Part shown: positions 16,131 through 24,954 of the stretch, piece by piece | How positions within the stretch are numbered: the first letter of the stretch is position 1 | Layout of the letters: each line of letters opens with the position of its first letter | Assembly: GCF_051488685.1 (NCBI RefSeq) | Contig: NZ_JBPSEH010000006.1 | Span: forward strand, 186,001 to 250,000 | DNA: 64,000 bases | From: Melioribacter sp051488685 | GTDB lineage: Bacteria; Bacteroidota; Ignavibacteria; Ignavibacteriales; Melioribacteraceae | Reading direction: 5' to 3' | Made by a program: the position numbers and the translations under genes | Notes under the pieces: generated by a model | Database searches by the model: none | Told to the model about the DNA's origin: nothing | What the model saw: the letters and a program-made list of their open reading frames with translations, nothing else

Positions 16131-18239
16131 ATGATTTCAATTAAGAATCTAAAGTTCAAAACAAAACTTCGTGTTTCGTATATTATTCTTGGCGCTATCT
16201 GTACTGGAGTAATCGGTAACGACCTTTATCAAATGTTCAAGATAAATAATTATAAAGATCAGATATATGCCGATTACATTGCGCCTTCAAACGAAGTTGA
16301 TAAAATTTACCGGGAGTTCGAAGGATTGAAAAACACACTACTAAAGTTTTCCATCCCGAGCTTCGAACCCGAACTCAACAGTAATCTTGCATCGCTTTCA
16401 AAGTCGAAAGAAGTAATTGATTCTGCACTCGCAAGCCTCAAACAAAAATACGCTGTCACGAGTATAGAAGCCGATCTGACTAACATAAATCAAAGCTGGA
16501 ACGATTATAAAAGTCTTGTAATCGACGGCACGATAAGTGCAGCCGCAATAAAAGATTATGAACTCGCTGCGGTTGTTGCTACTACATCCGGCGAAGAAAT
16601 TGGCAAAAAAATGTTGAGTAACTTTAAAAATCTAAAGGATAATCTGAACAACAAAGGTGAAGTGCTGAATTCAAGTCTTTCCGACGCAATTACTTCCTCC
16701 CGTGTGGTTATTTTTATCGGAGTTGTTCTTGGTACGTTATTTTTCTTCTTCGTATTCTTCTACATGGTTAAATCTTTGATGCAACCAGTACAATACATGA
16801 AATCTGTTGTTAGTAAATTTTCGATCGGTAACTTTAAAGATAAAGTTGAAGTGGCAACTAAAGATGAGTTTGGTGAACTTGCAAATATGCTGGAACAATT
16901 GAGACACTCGCAGCATGAACAAATTAAAGCAGCAACGGAAATTTCAAAAGGTAATCTGGATATTGAAATTAAAGTCCTTTCTGAAGAAGACGAGCTTTCC
17001 GATAGCATGCTCAAGATGATTGGTAACTTAAGAAATTTAATCGATGAATTTAAATCAATCACTGACGAAATTATTGAAGGAAAAGTTACCAAGCGAGGCA
17101 ATCCAGAGAAATTCGACGGAGCTTATAAAGAAATCGTAGCCGGAGTCAATGCTACGCTCGATGCATTATTTACACCAATCAAAGTTAGTGTGGATGTTCT
17201 TGCCGAAATGGCCAAAGGCAATTTCAATGCCCGTGTCAGAGGCGATTTCAAAGGTGACCATAAGTTAATTGTAAATAGCATAAATTCTCTTGGCGAGTCT
17301 CTGACAGATATTTTGAGTAATATTGCCGAGATGGTGAATTTAACAGCTTCGATAAGCGAACAAATATCCTCGTCGACTGAACAGATGGCAGCAGGTGCTC
17401 AGGAACAAACAGCTCAGGCAAACGAAGTCGTTCTTCAGGTTGAAGAAATGACAAGAACAATTATGAGCACATCTAAAAACGCTACGCTTGCTTCTGAAGC
17501 TTCAAGAAAAGCTGGTCAGGTAGCTCGTGAAGGTGGCCAGGTGGTTAATAAAACAGTCGAAGGTATGAATAAAATTGCAGATTTCGTTGTTAACGCTGCG
17601 GGCAAAATACAGAACCTCGGTAAAAACAGCGAACAGATCGGTGAAATTGTACAGGTAATCGACGATATTGCAAATCAAACTAATTTGCTTGCTTTGAATG
17701 CAGCAATCGAAGCTGCAAGGGCAGGCGAGCAGGGAAGAGGCTTTGCAGTTGTTGCCGACGAAGTAAGAAAACTTGCAGAAAGAACCACTAAGGCTACAAA
17801 AGAAATCTCGGATATGATTAAACGTATTCAGGAAGTAACTGAGAATGTAGTTGTTTCAATGAGTGAAGGAAAAGACGAAGTAGAAACAGGCAAAGAATTA
17901 GCTCAAAAAGCAGGTAAATCTCTTGAAGAAATTATACAGGCATCCGACGCTGTGCTCGATGTTGTTAATCAAGTGGCAGCTGCAAGCGAAGAACAAAGTG
18001 CTACAAGCGAGCAGATTAATCACAACGTCGAAACAATTAGCAAAGTAACAAGCGAAAGTGCAGCTGGAATTCAACAAATTGCAAGCGCCGCAGATGAACT
18101 CAACAGAATGACGAATAATCTGCGCGAACTGATAGCAAAATTCAATTTTGAAACGAAAGGTGAATTTAAGCCCCACGGCAATGGGGACGGCAAAACAAAA
18201 CAAATATCACGCAAAGAAGATAAGCTCCTTACAAATTGA
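16131..18239 (+). CDS. Methyl-accepting chemotaxis protein with multiple HAMP-like modules
   Basis: A 702-residue chemoreceptor. TM1 is near residues 14-34. A periplasmic helical region of about 150 residues follows, then TM2 near 189-212 (VVIFIGVVLGTLFFFFVFFY). HAMP-like helical segments occupy about 213-400. The signalling domain carries the hairpin tip motif AIEAARAGEQGRGFAVVADE with ERTTKATKEI after it. Ser/Ala/Gln/Glu-rich methylation helices flank it. The C-terminus has no CheR-binding pentapeptide of the NWETF type. Last gene of the hemerythrin operon and followed by a terminator. The ligand is unknown; hemerythrin nearby suggests oxygen or redox (inference). Confidence 0.94.
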   Translation: MISIKNLKFKTKLRVSYIILGAICTGVIGNDLYQMFKINNYKDQIYADYIAPSNEVDKIYREFEGLKNTLLKFSIPSFEPELNSNLASLSKSKEVIDSALASLKQKYAVTSIEADLTNINQSWNDYKSLVIDGTISAAAIKDYELAAVVATTSGEEIGKKMLSNFKNLKDNLNNKGEVLNSSLSDAITSSRVVIFIGVVLGTLFFFFVFFYMVKSLMQPVQYMKSVVSKFSIGNFKDKVEVATKDEFGELANMLEQLRHSQHEQIKAATEISKGNLDIEIKVLSEEDELSDSMLKMIGNLRNLIDEFKSITDEIIEGKVTKRGNPEKFDGAYKEIVAGVNATLDALFTPIKVSVDVLAEMAKGNFNARVRGDFKGDHKLIVNSINSLGESLTDILSNIAEMVNLTASISEQISSSTEQMAAGAQEQTAQANEVVLQVEEMTRTIMSTSKNATLASEASRKAGQVAREGGQVVNKTVEGMNKIADFVVNAAGKIQNLGKNSEQIGEIVQVIDDIANQTNLLALNAAIEAARAGEQGRGFAVVADEVRKLAERTTKATKEISDMIKRIQEVTENVVVSMSEGKDEVETGKELAQKAGKSLEEIIQASDAVLDVVNQVAAASEEQSATSEQINHNVETISKVTSESAAGIQQIASAADELNRMTNNLRELIAKFNFETKGEFKPHGNGDGKTKQISRKEDKLLTN

Positions 18240-18264
18240 CTTATCTTTCCATAAAATAAATAAG

Positions 18265-18292
18265 GGCTGTCCCAAAAGGGCAGCCTTTTTTA
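18265..18292 (+). terminator. Terminator of the chemotaxis operon
   Basis: GGCTGTCC, loop CAAAA, GGGCAGCC: 8 bp with one G-U pair, followed by TTTTTTA. It lies 25 nt after the MCP stop codon. Confidence 0.88.
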
Positions 18293-18434
18293 TTAATAAT
18301 TCACTGCTCCCAATCATTTGTTTTATTCCAACAAAACTTGATGATGAGAAAATATCTGAGACAAATTGCATTTTTCAAGGATTTTTATTTTTATACCATG
18401 CAGAATATATTTCACTAATAAAAGGAAATTTAAG

Positions 18435-19430
18435 ATGAAAAAAGTTCGGCTTGGAATTATCGGTTGCGGTATAGCGGCCAGGGAGCTGCATTTACCTGCA
18501 ATACAAAAGCATAAAGATAAATTTGAAATTGTAGCTGCGTGTAACAGAACAGAAAAGAAGGCAAAAGAATATTCGCTACTCATAGGCGGTATCCCATATA
18601 CTACAGATTGCAGGGAAATATTTAAAAATCCCGAAATCGATGCGGTTGTTATTGCTGTTCCAATCGAATTGAATTATAAATTTGCTGCGGAAGCAATAAA
18701 GTGGGGCAAGCATCTATTTCTCGAAAAACCACTGGCAGCCAGGCCCGAAGAAGGAAAGAAATTGATTGCTCTGCAAAAAAAGACGAACAGAGTTTGCTTC
18801 CTTGCGGAAAATTATCGCTTCGACTCCCTCTACCTTGAAATAAAAAAATTATTGAATAAAAAAGTAATTGGCGATGTCTATTCGGTTGTGTGGAATGTAT
18901 TTAACAATCTTACTTTGAAAAATAAATATGCTCAAACTTTGTGGCGTCAGAAGAATAAATATCCTGGTGGATTTGTATACGACGGCGGAGTACATAATAT
19001 AGCTGCACTTCGAATGCTTTTCGGCGATATCAAATTCGGCTTTGCATCAATGAAAACGATCAATCCAGAAATTGGCACGGAAGATACATTCTCTTTTCTC
19101 TTTAGTTTTAATGAATCAATACACGGTGTGCTTAATATCTTTTTTTCTGTAAGAGGATTTTATAGCAACGAATTGATAATTTTTGGCACAAAAGGTTCTT
19201 TGATGGTTAGGAACAATAACCAGATTATTATTAAAGGAGAGGGCAAGAAAGAACAAAAAATTGATTTAATGACAGACGGAGGATTTGAGAACGAATTCCT
19301 GCATTTTTATAAGATTATTACTAAAAATGTAAAGAACCTCAGTCCTTTTGAAGAAGGTTACAAAGATATGGTAACTCTTCAAAGAGCGTTCGAGTCGGCT
19401 AAAAAAAATAAATTAGTAAAAATATTTTAA
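18435..19430 (+). CDS. Gfo/Idh/MocA-family NAD(P)-dependent oxidoreductase
   Basis: 331 residues from the ATG at 18435, picked for AAAGGAAA 7-14 nt upstream; in-frame codons before it have no ribosome binding site. The N-terminal Rossmann motif is GIIGCGIAARELHLPAI. The family motif EKPLAARPEEG supplies the conserved Lys. The C-terminal alpha/beta domain runs from about residue 130. Members oxidise or reduce sugars and cyclitols, and the substrate here cannot be read from sequence. It stands alone between a terminator and the convergent typA, so context adds nothing. Confidence 0.88.
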   Translation: MKKVRLGIIGCGIAARELHLPAIQKHKDKFEIVAACNRTEKKAKEYSLLIGGIPYTTDCREIFKNPEIDAVVIAVPIELNYKFAAEAIKWGKHLFLEKPLAARPEEGKKLIALQKKTNRVCFLAENYRFDSLYLEIKKLLNKKVIGDVYSVVWNVFNNLTLKNKYAQTLWRQKNKYPGGFVYDGGVHNIAALRMLFGDIKFGFASMKTINPEIGTEDTFSFLFSFNESIHGVLNIFFSVRGFYSNELIIFGTKGSLMVRNNNQIIIKGEGKKEQKIDLMTDGGFENEFLHFYKIITKNVKNLSPFEEGYKDMVTLQRAFESAKKNKLVKIF

Positions 19431-19435
19431 TTAAT

Positions 19436-19479
19436 GAGCGTATGAAACGAAATAGTTATTAAGATTGTAACATACGCTC
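19436..19479. terminator. Inverted repeat between convergent genes
   Basis: GAGCGTATG (19436-19444) pairs perfectly with CATACGCTC (19471-19479) over a 26-nt loop. It separates the oxidoreductase gene from convergent typA. There is no clear T-run, so its terminator role is uncertain. Confidence 0.45.
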
Positions 19480-19487
19480 GTTATCTA

Positions 19488-21296
19488 TTAAACGGCTTTG
19501 TTAAGATTGTAACGTTTACGTTCGTTCGGGTCCAGGAAGAGCTTACGTAGCCGAATTGATTTAGGTGTAACTTCAACCATTTCGTCTTCGTTGATATATT
19601 CGAGCGCTTCCTCGAGTGTAAATTTAATTGGAGGTGGAATTTTTATAGCCTTGTCTGAGCCCGAAGCGCGCATGTTCGTCAATTTTTTACCGCGTTGAAT
19701 ATTGACTTCAATATCATTGTCTTTATTGTGTTCGCCAATAACCTGTCCGCGATAAACTAAATCTCCGGGTTCGACAAAAAATTTGCCCCGGTCTTTCAAT
19801 GAATCGAGAGCGTATGCAGTGACAGGGCCGTCATCCATCGATATAATTGCGCCGTTTCTGTTTCTTTCAATTGAACCTTTAAAATATTCGTACTGATAGA
19901 AACGATGATGCATTATTCCTTCGCCAGATGTTACAGTAAGTAATTTTGTCCTCAAACCCATTAATCCTCGCGAGGGAATATGGAAGATAAGATTCTGAAC
20001 CGAGCCTTTGTTTTCCATCTTAACCAATTCGCCTCGTCGTTTACCGACGAGTTCGATAACCTTACCCGAATATTCTTCGGGAACGTCAACTACCAGTATT
20101 TCGATCGGTTCGGCTTTCTTGCCGTTAATTTCTTTATAGATTACTTTTGGTTCGCGTATTTGTAATTCGAATCCTTCGCGTCTCATGTTCTCAATCAATA
20201 TCGATAAGTGCAAAATTCCCCTGCCCGAGACCTTGAATGAATCGGGGGTACTTGTCTCTTCAACTCTGAGAGCAACGTTAGGTTCAAGTTCTTTAAAAAG
20301 TCTATCCCTGAGCTGGCGTGAAGTTACAAACTTTCCCTCCTTGCCATAAAAAGGCGAGTTGTTAACTGTAAAAGTCATGCTGATTGTCGGTTCATCAATC
20401 GTAATCAGAGGAAGTGGTTCCGGGTCGTTTGAATCTGCAACTGTATCTCCAATATCGATATCCTCAATTCCTACAATTGCACAGATATCACCGCATTCAA
20501 CTGAATCGACTTCCAATCGATTCAAACCGTCAAAAACAAAAATTTGTTTAATTGATACCGGGTGAATTTTACCATCGCGTTTTATTATTGATAAACTTTG
20601 AGATTTTTCCAGAGTACCTCTAAATACTCTACCTATGCCAATTCTTCCAATATAATCGCTGTAATCGAGTGTTGTAATTTGAATTTGAGTTGAACCTGGA
20701 TTATTTGGCGGAGGAGGAATGTCTTTAATTATCGATTCGAGCAATGGTGTAATGTCAACTTTTTTGTGAGATAAATCAGAGACTGCCCAACCCTCTCGAC
20801 CGCTGGCATAAAAGACTGGAAATTCAAGTTGAGATTCGTCTGCTCCAAGGTCGATAAATAAATCGTAAACTTCGTTTAAAACCTCTGCGGGTCTGTTGTC
20901 TGGTCTGTCTATTTTATTGATGACTACAATTGGAGATAGGTTCAGGTTCAGGGCTTTTTCAAGCACAAAACGTGTTTGTGGCATAGGACCTTCGAAGGAA
21001 TCTACAAGAAGGAGAACGCCGTCGGCCATCTTTAAAACTCGTTCAACTTCACCTCCAAAATCCGCGTGTCCAGGTGTGTCGATAATATTAATTTTATAAT
21101 CCTTATAAGGAATGCTTATATGCTTTGCTAAAATTGTAATTCCTCTTTCACGTTCGAGGTCATTCGAATCAAGGAATCTTTCCCGTACGACCTGATTTTG
21201 CCTGAAGATATTACATTGTTTTAGTATTTGATCTACTAATGTAGTTTTACCATGATCCACATGTGCAATTATTGCAATGTTACGTATATTATTCAT
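19488..21296 (-). CDS. typA: Ribosome-associated GTPase TypA/BipA
   Basis: 602 residues, full family length. The GTPase motifs are complete: IAHVDHGKTTL (G1), RERGITI (G2/switch I), DTPGHADF (G3), NKIDRPD (G4). EF-Tu domain II follows, then EF-G-like domain V and the BipA-specific C-terminal domain (GLMGLRTKLLTVT, and PIKFTLEEALEYINEDE near the end). BipA binds the 70S ribosome and aids 50S assembly and stress or cold adaptation. Transcribed alone towards the convergent oxidoreductase. Confidence 0.97.
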   Translation of the reverse strand: MNNIRNIAIIAHVDHGKTTLVDQILKQCNIFRQNQVVRERFLDSNDLERERGITILAKHISIPYKDYKINIIDTPGHADFGGEVERVLKMADGVLLLVDSFEGPMPQTRFVLEKALNLNLSPIVVINKIDRPDNRPAEVLNEVYDLFIDLGADESQLEFPVFYASGREGWAVSDLSHKKVDITPLLESIIKDIPPPPNNPGSTQIQITTLDYSDYIGRIGIGRVFRGTLEKSQSLSIIKRDGKIHPVSIKQIFVFDGLNRLEVDSVECGDICAIVGIEDIDIGDTVADSNDPEPLPLITIDEPTISMTFTVNNSPFYGKEGKFVTSRQLRDRLFKELEPNVALRVEETSTPDSFKVSGRGILHLSILIENMRREGFELQIREPKVIYKEINGKKAEPIEILVVDVPEEYSGKVIELVGKRRGELVKMENKGSVQNLIFHIPSRGLMGLRTKLLTVTSGEGIMHHRFYQYEYFKGSIERNRNGAIISMDDGPVTAYALDSLKDRGKFFVEPGDLVYRGQVIGEHNKDNDIEVNIQRGKKLTNMRASGSDKAIKIPPPIKFTLEEALEYINEDEMVEVTPKSIRLRKLFLDPNERKRYNLNKAV

Positions 21297-21615
21297 ATTA
21301 CCTCAGTATTCAAAAAGTAAGCTACAAATTTAATGATTTTTTCTATTATAAGTGTGAGTATAATCCGAGAGGAAAATATTATAAACCATTAAAGTCACAC
21401 AGGACAAAGAACCATTTGTGCTTGAATATCTCAGTGGGTTTCATAATAACTAAAGCCGCAAAAATTAGAAAAGACAAATAGTGGGAAAACTTTTTGAAAT
21501 TGTGAAACGACTTCATATATAAAATTTAATAACTTGCTTTGCGAGATTATCAGTTTTCAATCAACATTAGCATGGAAGCAATTATTACTGAAAATCGAGA
21601 TAGTATGTTTAACGA
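21297..21615. other. Intergenic region upstream of typA
   Basis: A 319-bp AT-rich stretch between the typA start and the end of the MFS transporter gene. It must hold the typA promoter, but I see no convincing ORF, RNA, repeat or terminator. Confidence 0.5.
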
Positions 21616-23121
21616 TTATGTTATATTGTCTTTATCCTGTACAAAATTAACCAGGAGAGCAGCAAGAAACATTGAAATGCCTCCCAGCACGAGTGCATAA
21701 ATAGCTTCGCCTGCAAAGATTGTTCTTACAAAAAAACCTAAAATTGCCGCTGCAGTTATTTGTGGAATGACGATGAAAAAATTGAAGATGCCCATATAAA
21801 CTCCCATCTTATTTTGTGGGAGTGAACCAGTCAGGATTGCATATGGCATGGCAAGTATTGAAGCCCATGCAAGTCCAATTCCTAATTCTGAAATGAGTAG
21901 TAATTTTGGATCCTTTATAAAATAGAAAGAGATTAAACCGATGCCACCGAAAACAAGGCTTATTGCATGAACTTTTTTCCGGCTTGTCTTTTTTGCCATT
22001 ACAATTAACACAAATGCCATTAATGCAGCAAATCCATTGTAAACAGACATCAGAACTCCAACCCAATTGGCACCTTCGTTATATAAGATGGAGGCAGTAT
22101 CGGTGGCGCCATAAATGTGATGCGTTACTGCAGGTGTCGTATAAATCCACATTGAAAAAAGAGCAAACCAGGAAAAAAATTGAACATAAGCCAATTGCAC
22201 CATCGTTTTCGGCATATTGTAAAGGTCGTTAATGATAACTACGAATCCGTTCTTTTTCTTGTTGCTTTTGATTAACAATCCAGCAACTAACTGGAGCAAT
22301 CCGAATGCAGCAGCACCAAGTAAGAAAAGTCCCACTCCATAATCGATATAAATTTTATAATAAAAAATAAGATACAAAAACAGTCCGGCTAATAACCAGA
22401 TAATTCCGTTTCTAATTAATTTTTTGCTTTCTACAAATTGCTCTTCAAAATTGCCAGTTGCTTTTGATTTAGTATTTTCTGCAAATTTTTCGAGTTCTTC
22501 CGGTGAATATTCTTTTGATGTAGTAACCGTCCAGAGCACAGAAAGGAAAAAGACGACGGCGCCGATATAAAAAGCAAATTTTACGCTGTCTGGAATTTTA
22601 CCTGCTGGTGCAACATTACTGATTCCAAACCAATTTGTCATTAAATAAGGCAAAGCAGATGCTATTACTGCTCCAGTTCCAATGAAAAAGCTTTGCATTG
22701 AAAAACCCAGAGTACGCTGAGATGAAGGGAGCATATCGCCGACAAAAGCTCTAAAAGGTTCCATCGAAATGTTGATCGAAGCATCCATAATCCACAACAT
22801 ACCAGCTGCAACCCAGAGCGCAGGAGAGTTAGGTATAACAACTAAGGCAAGCGAGGCTAAGATTGCTCCGGTTAAAAAGTAGGGTTTTCTTCTACCGAGT
22901 CTGTTCCACGTTCGATCACTCATATGTCCGATTATTGGCTGTACAATCAATCCTGTTACAGGTGCGGCAATCCAGAGGATGGGAATGTCATCTATGTTAG
23001 CGCCTAATGTTTCGAATATTCTACTTACGTTTGCGTTTTGCAGGGCAAAACCGAACTGGATTCCAAAAAATCCAAAACTCATGTTCCATATTTGCCAGAA
23101 ACTTAAACGGGGTTTTTCCAT
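21616..23121 (-). CDS. MFS sugar transporter (maltose/glycoside type)
   Basis: 501 residues with about 12 hydrophobic segments and a hydrophilic central loop (near residues 205-235). The MFS loop signature GHMSDRTWNRLGRRKPYFL lies after TM2, a form typical of the glycoside-pentoside-hexuronide/SLC45-like sugar carriers. The gene stops 13 nt before the amylase gene on the same strand begins its coding end, that is, it lies just downstream of that gene in one operon. A malto-oligosaccharide or glucose uptake role is inferred from the amylase and nearby malQ. Confidence 0.85.
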   Translation of the reverse strand: MEKPRLSFWQIWNMSFGFFGIQFGFALQNANVSRIFETLGANIDDIPILWIAAPVTGLIVQPIIGHMSDRTWNRLGRRKPYFLTGAILASLALVVIPNSPALWVAAGMLWIMDASINISMEPFRAFVGDMLPSSQRTLGFSMQSFFIGTGAVIASALPYLMTNWFGISNVAPAGKIPDSVKFAFYIGAVVFFLSVLWTVTTSKEYSPEELEKFAENTKSKATGNFEEQFVESKKLIRNGIIWLLAGLFLYLIFYYKIYIDYGVGLFLLGAAAFGLLQLVAGLLIKSNKKKNGFVVIINDLYNMPKTMVQLAYVQFFSWFALFSMWIYTTPAVTHHIYGATDTASILYNEGANWVGVLMSVYNGFAALMAFVLIVMAKKTSRKKVHAISLVFGGIGLISFYFIKDPKLLLISELGIGLAWASILAMPYAILTGSLPQNKMGVYMGIFNFFIVIPQITAAAILGFFVRTIFAGEAIYALVLGGISMFLAALLVNFVQDKDNIT

Positions 23122-23133
23122 ATGTTACCTGTT

Positions 23134-24498
23134 TTATTTATTAACAAGAATGAGATATTCCCACGGTTTGAGAGTTAATGTGTTTTCAGTATTTAGTTTA
23201 ATTTTGCCTGAAGTAAAATAATTTTTGTAAGAACCGACAAGCTTTTCAGAATTAAACGAGAATTTTTGTTCCTTTGGTGAAGTGTTAAAAAATGCAATCA
23301 AACGATGGCTGTCCTTTTCACGATAAAAGGAAAATATATTTTCTGGATTGCTGTTTTCGATTAGTACAACTTCGCCGCCGTAAAATCCGCTCCATATAGC
23401 CTTGTTCTTTTCTTTGAGCTCAGACAATTTAGTAAATAAATTTTCATAGATAATGTTCGACCAGTCGATTGTATCTTTCTCGAAAAAGCGGAGGCGCTTA
23501 TTTAGTCCCGCTTCTTGACCGCTATAGATGAGGGGCATGCCATGAATTGTAGCGATTAGAACAGAGAACATTTCGGCGCTTTCGCCTAACCTTTCAAATA
23601 CAGTTCCACTCCATGAATTCTCGTCGTGATTTGTAGTGAAGTTGAGTCTGTAACCTTCTCCTGGATATTCTTTTTTTTCGGTCAATATATGATTGGACAG
23701 TGCGGTTGCATTCAATTCGCCTTTAGCAATTTTGTTCATAATATCTTTTAATTGCCAATTGTAACTCATATCAAAAACAATGTGCATTTCAGGCTCGGCA
23801 GCTTCGGCAAGCATGAAAAGAGGTTTTACTTTTTCTAATTCTTTTCTGGCTTCTTCCCAGAATTCGAGAGGCACACCATTAGCATAGTCGCATCGAAATC
23901 CATCGACGTCAAATTCAGTTACCCAATATTTCATGGCGTCTATCATATATTTCCATAATTCTCTGTTAGAATAATCGAGGTCAATTACGTCTTGCCAGTC
24001 TGGCACTGGTGGATAAAATTCGCCTTTTTCATTTTTACTAAAAAATTCCGGATGTGATTCCACCCACACGTTATCCCACGCTGTATGATTTGCCACCCAG
24101 TCAAGCATTACGTAGAATCCCATTTCGTGAGCTTTATTGACAAGATGTTTAAAATCTTCTTCAGTGCCGAATTCAGGATTAATTGCTTTATAATCTTTAA
24201 TTGAGTAATAACTGCCAAGACTTCCTTTTCTGTTCTTCTCTCCAATGGGATGAATCGGCATAAACCACAAAATATCGATTCCCATTTTTTTTAAGCGGGG
24301 TAAATGATTTTCAAACGCTTTGAAAGTTCCCTCGGGTGTGTATTGCCTTACATTTACTTCGTACATAACAACATTCTTTGTCCAATCAGGCGGAGTAAAT
24401 TTCGGGATGATCGGCTCTTTTTGCTGTGCGTTAAGTATTATAAAAGAGATTAAAATAAATTTAATGATTAGAATTTTCCTCCCTTTTAAGAATTTCAT
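23134..24498 (-). CDS. Secreted GH13 alpha-amylase-family enzyme
   Basis: 454 residues with an N-terminal signal peptide (KFILISFIILNAQQ, probable cleavage after NA). The GH13 regions are all present: region I DWVANHT, region II GFRCDYA with the nucleophile Asp, region III LAEA with the acid Glu, region IV TTNHDE with the transition-state Asp. A short C-terminal beta domain follows (YFTSGKIKLNTENTLTLKP). It should act in the periplasm or on the cell surface on alpha-1,4-glucans, releasing malto-oligosaccharides for the transporter encoded immediately downstream. Exact product specificity cannot be read by eye. Confidence 0.92.
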   Translation of the reverse strand: MKFLKGRKILIIKFILISFIILNAQQKEPIIPKFTPPDWTKNVVMYEVNVRQYTPEGTFKAFENHLPRLKKMGIDILWFMPIHPIGEKNRKGSLGSYYSIKDYKAINPEFGTEEDFKHLVNKAHEMGFYVMLDWVANHTAWDNVWVESHPEFFSKNEKGEFYPPVPDWQDVIDLDYSNRELWKYMIDAMKYWVTEFDVDGFRCDYANGVPLEFWEEARKELEKVKPLFMLAEAAEPEMHIVFDMSYNWQLKDIMNKIAKGELNATALSNHILTEKKEYPGEGYRLNFTTNHDENSWSGTVFERLGESAEMFSVLIATIHGMPLIYSGQEAGLNKRLRFFEKDTIDWSNIIYENLFTKLSELKEKNKAIWSGFYGGEVVLIENSNPENIFSFYREKDSHRLIAFFNTSPKEQKFSFNSEKLVGSYKNYFTSGKIKLNTENTLTLKPWEYLILVNK

Positions 24499-24530
24499 AT
24501 AAACCTTCCTTTTTTTTCTGAAAATGTAAT

Positions 24531-24556
24531 GTAATTTTGATTGAGTTCAAAATTAC
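24531..24556. promoter_or_regulatory. Palindrome upstream of amylase operon
   Basis: GTAATTTTG, 8-nt spacer, CAAAATTAC: a perfect 9-bp inverted repeat about 33 bp ahead of the amylase ATG, where an operator would lie. The regulator is unknown. Confidence 0.35.
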
Positions 24557-24900
24557 TTAGATCCGTCACACAGAGAGAGAGTAAAAGATCCGCGTAAGCC
24601 ATAAATTAATAAATACTGAAAGCTTATTTTCTTCAAAAGATTAGAGAATTTCATAACAATAGTTAACAAAAGATTTGTAGAGGATTTGAAATTAACTACC
24701 GCTATATGATACGATTAAAATGAACAGAATAAATTGAAGAAGACCTATATTAAAAGGAACAGAATTGGAATGGTGGTTATTTATTGTTGAATAAAATAAA
24801 AGAGCGAAAAGAAACATTTTCATCTTTCAATAAAATTTTTTTGTATTAATTCTCTAAGTCGTAAATAAGTAATTGCAGAGCTGGTTAATAAAAATTTTTG

Positions 24901-24931
24901 AGTGATTATAAAATTGTGTAGTTTTATCACT
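24901..24931. promoter_or_regulatory. Imperfect palindrome upstream of malQ
   Basis: AGTGAT (24901-24906) and ATCACT (24926-24931), with AAAA and TTTT inner arms, 23 bp before the malQ ATG. It may be an operator or a leader hairpin, and the evidence is weak. Confidence 0.3.
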
Positions 24932-24954
24932 AAAAAAATTGAGAGGAAATTTGT

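Larger units (their letters stand above)
24499..24954. other. Divergent intergenic region of the maltodextrin block
   Basis: 456 bp between the divergent amylase and malQ genes. It is AT-rich with no ORF. It contains one perfect palindrome near the amylase start and one imperfect palindrome near the malQ start, annotated separately. Promoters for both directions must lie here, but no -35/-10 pair stands out. Confidence 0.5.
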
